DNA from: Butyrivibrio sp. INlla14
GTDB lineage: Bacteria; Bacillota; Clostridia; Lachnospirales; Lachnospiraceae
NCBI RefSeq assembly: GCF_900102515.1
Contig: NZ_FMVS01000006.1
Location: 25,845 to 89,844 of the forward strand
Reading direction: 5' to 3'
DNA length: 64,000 nt
Made by a program: the position numbers and the translations under genes. Positions 16,357 through 23,897 of the stretch are shown here, one piece after another; the stretch's first letter is position 1; the number at the start of each line of letters is the position of its first letter. A model generated the notes under the pieces. The model ran no database searches and was not told the DNA's origin. It worked only from the letters and a program-made list of their open reading frames with translations.

Positions 16357-16961
16357 ATGATACAAAAAGCATGATTAAAAACGCCCTTATTCTTTTTGCA
16401 ATCACTCTGGTAGCTGGTATCCTTTTAGGTCTTGTATATCAGGTGACAAAAGATCCTATAGCTTATCAGGACAAGCTGGCTCAGGACAAGGCTAATCAGT
16501 CAGTTTTTGCTGCGGCTTCTACCTTTAATGACAAAGAGATCAACGAGGCTGCACTTCTTGATGCTGAGACTAAACACGGCGGAATGACCATTGAGAGCGT
16601 AAAAGAGGCTGTTGATGGAAGCGGAGCTGCTCTTGGCTATGTTATACAGGTTCAGTCAAAGGGCTACGGCGATATGATCGAGTACACTGTTGGTATTACA
16701 AACGACGGCAATGTAAATGGAATATCCATTATTTCAATCGCTGAGACTCCTGGACTTGGAATGAATGCAGATAAGGTTTTGACTCCACAGTTTGTGGACA
16801 AAGCTGCAACACAGTTTACAGTAGTTAAAAATGGCCAGCTTACGGACTCAAACACACAGATTGAGGCTATTTCAGGAGCTACCATCACATCAAGAGCCGT
16901 AACTAATGGCGTCAATGCTGCTGTAGATTATTTTAATGATGCGTTGAAAGGAGGACAGTGA
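16353..16961 (+). CDS. rnfG: Rnf complex FMN-binding subunit RnfG
   Basis: Single-pass membrane subunit whose extracytoplasmic domain holds covalent FMN. The 202-residue protein has a membrane helix at about 9-30 and an FMN-binding domain with GYGDMIEYTVGI and the flavinylation motif ISGATITS, where Thr177 is the expected attachment site. An ApbE flavin transferase would be needed; none is encoded in this window. It overlaps rnfD by 4 nt and rnfE by 1 nt. Confidence 0.94.
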   Translation: MNDTKSMIKNALILFAITLVAGILLGLVYQVTKDPIAYQDKLAQDKANQSVFAAASTFNDKEINEAALLDAETKHGGMTIESVKEAVDGSGAALGYVIQVQSKGYGDMIEYTVGITNDGNVNGISIISIAETPGLGMNADKVLTPQFVDKAATQFTVVKNGQLTDSNTQIEAISGATITSRAVTNGVNAAVDYFNDALKGGQ

Positions 16962-17737
16962 TGAGCACAGAATCAAAAAAAGGCGCTTTGGGCTTTAGGC
17001 AGGATTCACCCTCTGAAAGATTTTTCAACGGCCTCATTGCTGAAAACCCTACTCTAGTTCTTATGATTGGTATGTGTCCAACCCTTGCGGTTACTTCCTC
17101 TGCCATAAACGGCCTTGGAATGGGACTTGCTACCACATTTGTTCTTGCACTTAGTAATGCAGTTATTGCAGCACTTCGTAAGACGATTCCTTCAACAGTA
17201 AGAATTCCGTCTTTCATCGTTGTAATTGCTTCATTCGTTACACTTGTTGAACTTCTCATGAAGGCCTATGTCCCTTCACTCAACAAGGCACTGGGAGTTT
17301 ATATCCCACTTATCGTTGTTAACTGTATCATCTTTGGCAGAGCGGAAGCTTATGCCAGCAAACATGGTATCATCCCTTCATTCTTTGATGGTATAGGCAT
17401 GGGAATTGGATTTACCTGTGCAATTACAGTTATCGGACTTATAAGAGAATTTATCGGTGGCGGTACAGCTTTTGATGTGCAGATACTTGGCGATGGAACA
17501 GTAGTTCCAGGCCCTGTAGGCGCATTCCTTTCAGGCTATCAGCCAATTAGTATCTTTATTCAGCAGGCAGGTGCTTTCTTTGTTCTGGCATTTCTTATTG
17601 CCATCATGAACAAGATCAAGATAAATGCTGCCAAGAAGGGTAAAGAGACCAAGATAGGCCAGGGATGCTGCGGCTCAGAAGAAGCGGCTGTTGCAGAAAA
17701 AGTCATCGCAGAAAAAGCTGGAAAGGAGGCTGAATGA
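16961..17737 (+). CDS. rnfE: Rnf complex membrane subunit RnfE
   Basis: Integral membrane subunit, 258 residues with about six helices. Family segments visible: ERFFNGLIAENPTLVLMIGMCPTLAVTSSAINGLGMG near the N-terminus and a conserved cysteine in VVNCIIFGRAEAYASK. Paired with RnfA it forms the inverted-repeat half-channel that holds an inter-subunit iron centre. ATG 16961 is chosen over the preceding in-frame GTG because AAAGGAGG ends 6 nt upstream; it overlaps the rnfG stop (TGATG). The C-terminal tail is charged, with one CCG pair. Confidence 0.94.
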   Translation: MSTESKKGALGFRQDSPSERFFNGLIAENPTLVLMIGMCPTLAVTSSAINGLGMGLATTFVLALSNAVIAALRKTIPSTVRIPSFIVVIASFVTLVELLMKAYVPSLNKALGVYIPLIVVNCIIFGRAEAYASKHGIIPSFFDGIGMGIGFTCAITVIGLIREFIGGGTAFDVQILGDGTVVPGPVGAFLSGYQPISIFIQQAGAFFVLAFLIAIMNKIKINAAKKGKETKIGQGCCGSEEAAVAEKVIAEKAGKEAE

Positions 17738-18324
17738 TCATGGAAACAATTCTTAGTCTTGTAGGGCTTATGATTACAGCTTCACTTGTTAATAACGTAG
17801 TACTGAGTCAGTTCCTTGGACTTTGTCCTTTCCTTGGAGTTTCCAAGAAAACAGATACAGCACTTGGAATGGGCGGCGCATGTATCTTTGTTATAACACT
17901 GGCTTCACTTGTTTGTAGTATTATTTATAAGTTTATTCTTGATCCACTGGATCTGTCCTATCTTAGGACTATCGTATTTATCCTTGTAATTGCCATGCTG
18001 GTTCAGTTCGTTGAGATGATCCTGAAAAAATACATTGTATCTCTTTATCAGGCACTGGGAGTTTACCTTCCTCTTATCACAACAAACTGTGCAGTTCTTG
18101 GTGTAGCTATCAACAATGTAAATGATGGTTATACAATCCTTCAGAGTGTAGTAACCGGATTCGCTACAGCCGTTGGTTTCACAATTGCCATTGTTATCCT
18201 GGCTGGACTTCGTGAAAAGATGGAGTACAACGATATTCCTGCTCCATTTAAGGGAATGCCACTGGTTCTTTTGACATCAGGTCTTATGGCTATTGCGTTT
18301 ACTGGATTTAGCGCGTTGAAATAA
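17734..18324 (+). CDS. rnfA: Rnf complex membrane subunit RnfA
   Basis: Integral membrane subunit, 196 residues with about six helices. The signature NNVVLSQFLGLCPFLGVSKK carries the conserved cysteine, and the second one is in LITTNCAVLGVAI. Homologous to RnfE with inverted topology. Start could be ATG 17734 (overlapping the rnfE stop) or ATG 17740; AAGGAGG at 17723-17729 suits the second slightly better in spacing. Confidence 0.94.
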   Translation: MIMETILSLVGLMITASLVNNVVLSQFLGLCPFLGVSKKTDTALGMGGACIFVITLASLVCSIIYKFILDPLDLSYLRTIVFILVIAMLVQFVEMILKKYIVSLYQALGVYLPLITTNCAVLGVAINNVNDGYTILQSVVTGFATAVGFTIAIVILAGLREKMEYNDIPAPFKGMPLVLLTSGLMAIAFTGFSALK

Positions 18325-18351
18325 AGGGGAATATTACAAGGAGAAAAGACT

Positions 18352-19149
18352 ATGATTAGTGGAATACTAATTGCAACCTGCGTTGTGGCTGGTGTCGGAA
18401 TTGTAATAGGTATAATCCTTGGCATAGCTGACATGAAGTTGCATGTAGATGTAGATGAAAAGGAAGCCGCTATTTTAGAGGCTCTTCCTGGTAACAACTG
18501 TGGCGGTTGTGGATTTCCTGGCTGTTCTGGCTGTGCGGCAGCTATAGCTAAGGGAGAAGCTGCTGTCAATCAGTGTCCTGTTGGTGGTGCTCCTGTAGCA
18601 GCCCAGATTTCCGAGATCATGGGAATTGCAGCTATTGAATCCAAAAGGATGGTAGCTTTCGTACATTGCGGCGGTGACTGCGAGAAAGCCAAACAGCAGT
18701 ATGAATACAGCGGAACTGCAGACTGTAGACTTCAGATGCAGGCTCCTGGCGGCGGCTCTAAGACATGCTCCTATGGATGCCTTGGCGGCGGAAGCTGCGT
18801 ATCTGTTTGCCAGTTCGATGCAATCCACGTTGTAAACGGAATTGCAGTTGTTGATAAGGATTCCTGTAAGGCCTGCGGCAAGTGCATAGATATCTGCCCA
18901 AGACACCTTATAGACCTTATTCCTTATGATGCTGGCGAGGCTGTTGCCTGCAAGTCTCAGGATATGGGCAAGGCAGTCAACGGATATTGCTCAGTTGGCT
19001 GTATAGCTTGTCACATCTGTGAAAAGAACTGCCCATCTGGCGCAATTACTGTTGAAAACAATGTGGCTAGCATTGATCAGGACAAGTGTACAAAGTGTGG
19101 TACCTGCGTAGAGAAATGTCCAAAGAAAGCTATTAAAGCTATCTCATAA
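18352..19149 (+). CDS. rnfB: Rnf complex electron-entry subunit RnfB (ferredoxin-like)
   Basis: Accepts electrons from reduced ferredoxin. The 265-residue protein has an N-terminal membrane helix (about 3-25), then the Fe-S domain NNCGGCGFPGCSGCAAAI (about 45-62), and two pairs of ferredoxin-type motifs: CSYGCLGGGSCVSVC, CKACGKCIDICP, CIACHICEKNCP and CTKCGTCVEKCP. Many clostridial RnfB proteins are longer with extra clusters; this one is compact. It is the last rnf gene before a terminator. Confidence 0.95.
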   Translation: MISGILIATCVVAGVGIVIGIILGIADMKLHVDVDEKEAAILEALPGNNCGGCGFPGCSGCAAAIAKGEAAVNQCPVGGAPVAAQISEIMGIAAIESKRMVAFVHCGGDCEKAKQQYEYSGTADCRLQMQAPGGGSKTCSYGCLGGGSCVSVCQFDAIHVVNGIAVVDKDSCKACGKCIDICPRHLIDLIPYDAGEAVACKSQDMGKAVNGYCSVGCIACHICEKNCPSGAITVENNVASIDQDKCTKCGTCVEKCPKKAIKAIS

Positions 19150-19165
19150 TATATATGAAATGTAA

Positions 19166-19209
19166 AAAGAGCTTCCGCTGCCTGACTAATTGGTGGTGGA
19201 AGCTCTTTT
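19166..19209 (+). terminator. Rho-independent terminator after rnfB
   Basis: A perfect 11-bp stem (19166-19176 with 19198-19208, AAAGAGCTTCC/GGAAGCTCTTT) ends in TTTT. The loop is about 21 nt. It closes the rnf transcript. Confidence 0.88.
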
Positions 19210-19303
19210 GTGATATAGCAACATGCTTTCTTACTTTCTTGTTGAATAAGGGAAGATTAGTGTATAATTCATGAAGTGAGTGATTGTTTTGGAGGAAGCT
19301 TTT

Positions 19304-19687
19304 TTGAAGGAAAAGTTAGTTGGGAAAAATGATATTATCATGATCGGCGTACTTGTTTTGTGCGGAGCCATAATTGCTCTGGCACTACTACTTACAAGGC
19401 ATGAAGGCAGTCAGGTTGTAGTGAGCGTTGATGGCAAAGAGATTGCAAGCTTTCCTCTGGATAAAGATATTACATATGAAATAGATGGGTATGAGGGTGG
19501 ACACAACACTCTTATAATAAAAGATGGCCTTGCTTATATGTCAGATGCAAGTTGCCCGGATCATCTCTGCATGGGAATGGGCAAGATATCTAAAAATGGC
19601 CAGTCAATCATCTGCCTTCCAAACCGCGTTGTGGTGGAAATCAGAGACGCAGGAGGTAAGGCTCCCGAATATGATGTGGTAGGCTGA
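19304..19687 (+). CDS. NusG domain II-containing membrane-anchored protein
   Basis: 127 residues from TTG 19304; GGAGG at 19291-19295 sits 8 nt upstream. An N-terminal helix (about 8-28, DIIMIGVLVLCGAIIALALLL) anchors an extracytoplasmic NusG domain II-like beta domain with VVVSVDGKEIASFPL, TYEIDG and SDASCPDHLCMGMGKISKNGQSIICLPNRVVVEI. Two to three cysteines cluster in the last part. This family is regularly found beside Gx transporters and rnf or flavin-transfer genes in Firmicutes; its function is not established. Confidence 0.85.
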   Translation: MKEKLVGKNDIIMIGVLVLCGAIIALALLLTRHEGSQVVVSVDGKEIASFPLDKDITYEIDGYEGGHNTLIIKDGLAYMSDASCPDHLCMGMGKISKNGQSIICLPNRVVVEIRDAGGKAPEYDVVG

Positions 19688-19781
19688 TGGTGATAGGATG
19701 AAAGTTGCCGGAATAATACATTAAAAGAAAGGGTTAATGCCTGATAATACCATGCAGAAGAGATTATGAGGCTGGAGATAA

Positions 19782-20279
19782 ATGAGAACAAAGAAGATTA
19801 CGACAATTGGAATATTGATTGCTCTTGCGCTTATCTTAAGCTATGTGGAATCCCAGATCCCGGCTTTTGTGGCGATACCTGGCATGAAACTTGGCCTTAC
19901 CAACATAGTTGTTCTCACTACTCTTTATATACTTGATGTTAAAAGCGCAATGCTCATAAATGTGATCAGGATCATCATCGTAGCAATACTCTTTGGAAGT
20001 GCCATGAGTTTTGCTTTTTCATTTGTAGGTGGAATGCTGAGCACAATAGTCATGATCCTTCTTAAGAAAAGCGGCAGGATGAAGATAATTGGAGTCAGCG
20101 CTGCTGGAGGTATCACTCATAACATCGGCCAGATATTAACTGCAATGGTTCTTCTTGGAACCAAGGCTATTGCCTGGTATTTGCCGGTTTTGTGGATTTC
20201 TGGTATATTTAGCGGAGTTATCATAGGAATTATCGGAGGCCTTGTAACTGCAAGGCTTGGCAAGCTGGATCAGATTTGA
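19782..20279 (+). CDS. Gx transporter (HepI-like) family membrane protein
   Basis: 165 residues, about five membrane helices, related to heptaprenyl diphosphate synthase component I and ECF-type S components. The opening is typical: KKITTIGILIALALILSYVESQIP, then GMKLGLTNIVVL and later GGITHNIGQILTAMVLLGTKAI. In many clostridia it follows a NusG-II gene next to rnf, as here, suggesting a shared but unproven role in flavin or electron-transfer biogenesis. Substrate unknown. Confidence 0.82.
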   Translation: MRTKKITTIGILIALALILSYVESQIPAFVAIPGMKLGLTNIVVLTTLYILDVKSAMLINVIRIIIVAILFGSAMSFAFSFVGGMLSTIVMILLKKSGRMKIIGVSAAGGITHNIGQILTAMVLLGTKAIAWYLPVLWISGIFSGVIIGIIGGLVTARLGKLDQI

Positions 20280-20368
20280 CTAAGTGCACTTATTTACTCT
20301 AATTGCCTGAATTGACACATAAATACAGCTCTTCACAAATTGTTCACAGGGGAATAGAAAATATTCTC

Positions 20369-20396
20369 TTGTGTTTTCTTTTTATTTCTGTATAAT
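20369..20396 (+). promoter_or_regulatory. Promoter in the leader of the coiled-coil protein gene
   Basis: TTGTGT (20369-20374), a 16-bp spacer and TATAAT (20391-20396). The leader to the start codon at 20557 is about 150 nt long and contains the palindrome CGAGAATTCTCTCG at 20431-20444. It also has the stretch TTTTTCGTCGGC.TTCAG (20399-20416), which resembles the left end of the large palindrome (10791-10807). Confidence 0.6.
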
Positions 20397-20556
20397 GATT
20401 TTTCGTCGGCATTCAGCTGACACTAAATCACGAGAATTCTCTCGATGATTTTCCACACAACAATTTTATAGTACGCGCGCAGAGAGCTTGCTATAAGAGG
20501 ACTCTTTTTCTCTTTTGCTGCCGATGCTGCGCACGAAGAAAGGGAGAATGTGTAAA

Positions 20557-22560
20557 ATGAAATTCAAATTGTTTAGGAAAAAAGAGTCTAGTAACTCAAT
20601 CAAGGTGCTTCTAAAGAAGCTCAAAAGACATGACACCAAGGTGGTGGCTGTAGCAGTCATCATTGCGCTGTTTCTAAGCGGAGGGCTTATCTATATCAGT
20701 ACTCCGATAGTTGCCACAACTGCTACAGAGGAAATTGCAGAAAGCGGAAGACAATCAAGCAAGGAAACAACAGAAAAGCTAAATGAGATCAATAAATATC
20801 TGAATGAGCTTGATAAGGTGGTTACAAATAATCAAAAGAGCCTTAATACCATCACGCAAAATTCAGGCTATACAAGTTCCAAGGAAACCATTGATGCCAC
20901 AGGTAAGACAACTAATACAATAAGCGAGAAGGTTACCACACTTGGCGGGTCTCTCAAGGAAGTCCACACAACAATTGAGAGTACAACAAGTAAGATAGAA
21001 GAGCTGAATAAGGCTTTGGAAAAGAATGATACAACCAACAAGCAGCAACTTGAAAAAGATTTTGCTCAGGTCAACCAGGACCTTGCCAAGATCAATACAC
21101 AGTATGAGGAGGCCAAAAAGCAGAACAAGGAACTTATTGAGAAACTTCAAAAGGATATGACTGATGGCGATAAAAAGCTTGGTGACAGTTCAACTGAGAA
21201 TCATAAAGCTCTTTTAAAGGAGCTTGAGACCATGGATAAGAGCATGGAGGAAAAGAATACTAAGACCATCGAGACTTTCCAGGGGGACATTGCAAAGCTT
21301 AGTGAAAGCATGGATAAACAGCTTGAAGTAATAAATACTTCTGTAAATACCATGAATAGCTCTATGAATTCGGGCTTAGGCGAATTAAAGGAATATGTCG
21401 GCAATGTGGCAGGCGGCATTAACGGAAGGCTTGACCAGGTTTTTCAATCTGTGAGTGATGGTAAAAAGTTATTGGCATCCACATTGCTCACTAAGGGAAT
21501 CGTAATCAATGAGGATGCCACATTTCAGGAGATCAGCAAGGCTATCATGGACATTCCTACTACGATCACTGTTCAGGAGATGACAGGAACAGTTGTCTAT
21601 GACAAGCACTTTCATACGGATGGAAAGGGCACTGAGTGCAATGAACATCACGTCTCTATTGATAGAATGGGCGGCTGCTATAAAAAACCTTACTATCATG
21701 TCCATGATTCCAGCTGTTACAGAACAAGCATTAGCTACAGCTACTACACTAAACAGGAAACATATGTACAACATTGGGCAAGAGATGAAAATGGCCATGC
21801 TATTTTTAGATATGAATGCAGAAACTGTCATTCTTCCTTTGAAAGTACAGATGGTGAGCATCTGGAGTATGCAAGTACTTATGATCAGGCTCGCAGAAGA
21901 GATGGTACCGGAATCAAGGAACATGTAAATCAGGTTCTTGTATGTGGCAAGAATGGTAGTACTCTTGAAGGTTATAGCTGCTCCTGCGGTTATCTCCACG
22001 GACAAATCCTAGCGGCGCACATCGATTATAGTATGAACAAAAATCTAAAGTCTCTTCCTGATATAGAGCAGTCTCACATGGCTGTACAGGCGCCTGGTGC
22101 TGGTAAGGCTATGGATGCGCTTATGCTTCTTACAGATATGGACATGAGTGCAGGGGAAAAAGATATTACATTGGAAAAAGAATTATCTGGGTCCGAAAAT
22201 GTCAGCGTAGCAGAGCCTGAGGGAAAAGAGAATTCTGATCAGGCAGGAAATTTAGATTCATTAGAGGAAAATGCTGACGGCAAAAATGCAGGCGGCAAAA
22301 ATGCAGGCGATAAAGCTCAGGGCGAAAAAGCCGCAGGTGATACAGCTGCAGATAATACAGAATCTACAAATAAAGAATCAGGGAATATGAATGAATGCGA
22401 TTCCTCAAAACAGAGTAACGAAGATATGCCTGGAAATATAGGAGGTAGCTCTTTTGCTGAGAATGAAGAGAATGAAGAACAAAAGAAACAGAATTCCAAT
22501 ACTAGTACTGAAGGTAATACGAATGCTGATAATACTCTGCAGGACAATATAGCTCAGTAA
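20557..22560 (+). CDS. Membrane-anchored coiled-coil protein with Cys/His-rich domain, unknown function
   Basis: 667 residues from ATG 20557 (AGGGAG 10 nt upstream). A basic start, one membrane helix at about 29-51, then a long Lys/Glu-rich coiled coil (about 60-300) of repeated short helices (ETTEKLNEINKYLNELDK, STTSKIEELNKALEK). Residues about 335-490 form a Cys/His-rich segment (HFHTDGKGTECNEHH, GGCYKKPYYHVHDSSCY, YECRNCHSSF, VLVCGKNG, YSCSCGYLHG) suggesting several metal sites or disulfides. The last 150 residues are low-complexity and Asn/Glu/Gly-rich (KNAGGKNAGDKAQG). The coiled coil recalls chemoreceptor-like or surface stalk proteins. Function not recognised; position after an rnf accessory cluster and before CobW genes does not decide it. 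Confidence 0.8.
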   Translation: MKFKLFRKKESSNSIKVLLKKLKRHDTKVVAVAVIIALFLSGGLIYISTPIVATTATEEIAESGRQSSKETTEKLNEINKYLNELDKVVTNNQKSLNTITQNSGYTSSKETIDATGKTTNTISEKVTTLGGSLKEVHTTIESTTSKIEELNKALEKNDTTNKQQLEKDFAQVNQDLAKINTQYEEAKKQNKELIEKLQKDMTDGDKKLGDSSTENHKALLKELETMDKSMEEKNTKTIETFQGDIAKLSESMDKQLEVINTSVNTMNSSMNSGLGELKEYVGNVAGGINGRLDQVFQSVSDGKKLLASTLLTKGIVINEDATFQEISKAIMDIPTTITVQEMTGTVVYDKHFHTDGKGTECNEHHVSIDRMGGCYKKPYYHVHDSSCYRTSISYSYYTKQETYVQHWARDENGHAIFRYECRNCHSSFESTDGEHLEYASTYDQARRRDGTGIKEHVNQVLVCGKNGSTLEGYSCSCGYLHGQILAAHIDYSMNKNLKSLPDIEQSHMAVQAPGAGKAMDALMLLTDMDMSAGEKDITLEKELSGSENVSVAEPEGKENSDQAGNLDSLEENADGKNAGGKNAGDKAQGEKAAGDTAADNTESTNKESGNMNECDSSKQSNEDMPGNIGGSSFAENEENEEQKKQNSNTSTEGNTNADNTLQDNIAQ

Positions 22561-22657
22561 TGTGTTAACCATGTTTAACATACAAAAGCCCGTATTTAGT
22601 GCCTTCTTGACATTCTTTCTGCCTGTGCTTACAATGTAGTTTGTTGTAGTGTTTATA

Positions 22658-22672
22658 GCACAGATATTGTGC
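22658..22672 (+). promoter_or_regulatory. Short inverted repeat upstream of the His-rich CobW gene
   Basis: GCACA-GATAT-TGTGC, 5-bp arms, ends 16 nt before the start codon, next to RBS GGAG (22676-22679 region). It might be an operator for a metal-responsive repressor, but it does not match the usual Zur or Fur consensus. Weak support. Confidence 0.3.
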
Positions 22673-22688
22673 AGAATGGAGCGATAAA

Positions 22689-23897
22689 ATGACAAAAATA
22701 GATATTATTTCAGGCTTTTTGGGAGCTGGTAAGACAACTCTCATCAAGAAGCTTTTAAAGGAAGCATTAAATGGAACTAAGGTTGTTCTTATCGAGAACG
22801 AGTTTGGCGAGATCGGTATCGATGGCGGTTTCCTCAAGGAAGCTGGAATTGAGATCACAGAGATGAATTCAGGATGTATCTGCTGTTCACTTGTCGGAGA
22901 TTTTGAGACATCACTTAAGCAGGTAATGGAGCAGTATGCACCAGAGAGAATTCTTATCGAGCCTTCAGGAGTAGGCAAACTTTCTGATGTTATGAGAGCT
23001 ATTCAGAATATTGCAGAGGGCAGCTCAGATATGGAGCTTAACAGTGCTGTTACTGTTGTAGACGTTTCTAAGGCCAAGGTTTATATCAAGAACTTCGGCG
23101 AGTTCTTCATCAACCAGATTGAGAATGCAGGAACAATCATCCTTACAAGAACAGACAAGGCTGATCAGAAGAAGATCGAGGATGCTGTAGAGCTTATCCG
23201 TCAGCACAATGACAAGGCAACTATCATTACTACTCCTCTTGATCAGATTACAGGTAAAGAGATCCTTGATACCTTCGAGGGTAACAACGACCTTGAGGCA
23301 GAACTTCTCAGACAGGTTATGGAGGAAGAAGAACATCACCACCATCATCATCATGATCACGGCAGCCACAAGGTTGTTAATGAGGACGGTTCTGTAGTTT
23401 ATAAGGCACATCATCACGACGATGATGAGGAGTGCGATGATGAAGAGTGCAGCTGTCACCATCATCACCATGATCATGACGAGGACGAGCACGAGCATGA
23501 GCATCACCACCACCACGATCATGATGAGGATGAGCACGAGCATGAGCACCATCATCACCACGATCATGATGAGGATGAGCACGAGCATGAGCACCATCAC
23601 GACCATGATCACGCAGCTCATGATGTATTTACAAGCTGGGGAATGGAAACACCTCTTAAATACACCAAGGATGAGATTGAGAAGATGCTTGGTCAGCTTG
23701 AGGATGAAGAGAAATTTGGTATCGTTCTTCGTACTAAGGGTGTTGTTCCTACAGCAGATGGACAGTGGATTGAATTCGACTATGTTCCTGGAGAAGCAGA
23801 TGTTAGAGACGGTGCAGCTGATGTAACAGGTAAATTCTGCGTTATCGGTTCACAGCTCAAGGAAGATAATCTCGAGAAGTTGTTTAGAAGATTATGA
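22689..23897 (+). CDS. CobW/Zng1-type G3E GTPase with very His-rich metal-binding insert
   Basis: 402 residues. Predicted metal chaperone GTPase: Walker A GFLGAGKTT (9-17), the metal-site motif CICC (63-66), IEPSGVG (90-96) and the TRTD guanine-type motif (153-156). Residues about 216-311 hold roughly 40 histidines plus Asp/Glu and two to three cysteines, including three tandem 15-residue repeats. A CobW C-terminal domain follows (about 318-402). His-rich relatives deliver or buffer zinc, nickel or cobalt; the metal is not fixed here. The stop overlaps the start of a second CobW-like gene by 4 nt, so the two are coupled. Confidence 0.9.
   Translation: MTKIDIISGFLGAGKTTLIKKLLKEALNGTKVVLIENEFGEIGIDGGFLKEAGIEITEMNSGCICCSLVGDFETSLKQVMEQYAPERILIEPSGVGKLSDVMRAIQNIAEGSSDMELNSAVTVVDVSKAKVYIKNFGEFFINQIENAGTIILTRTDKADQKKIEDAVELIRQHNDKATIITTPLDQITGKEILDTFEGNNDLEAELLRQVMEEEEHHHHHHHDHGSHKVVNEDGSVVYKAHHHDDDEECDDEECSCHHHHHDHDEDEHEHEHHHHHDHDEDEHEHEHHHHHDHDEDEHEHEHHHDHDHAAHDVFTSWGMETPLKYTKDEIEKMLGQLEDEEKFGIVLRTKGVVPTADGQWIEFDYVPGEADVRDGAADVTGKFCVIGSQLKEDNLEKLFRRL
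23457..23591 (+). repeat. Three tandem 45-bp repeats inside the His-rich CobW gene
   Basis: Units at 23457-23501, 23502-23546 and 23547-23591 each encode the 15-residue unit HHHHHDHDEDEHEHE. Units two and three are almost identical in DNA; the first differs at synonymous positions. Such repeats readily change copy number by slippage, so strain length variation is likely. Confidence 0.9.

Noticed and set aside
22563..22580. TGTTAA-N6-TTAACA as a Rex redox-sensor site upstream of the CobW gene
   Set aside because: The Rex consensus needs a 4-bp centre with TTGTTAA/TTAACAA; the spacing and outer bases here do not fit, and it lies at a gene end.
23457..23591. Three regular 45-bp repeats as a possible CRISPR
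   Set aside because: They are directly adjacent without spacers and in frame with a protein; they encode a metal-binding repeat.
23025..23621. 198-residue minus-strand frame opposite the His-rich CobW gene
   Set aside because: The Met/Val/Leu-rich translation is the antisense of His/Asp/Glu codons; no RBS and no family features.
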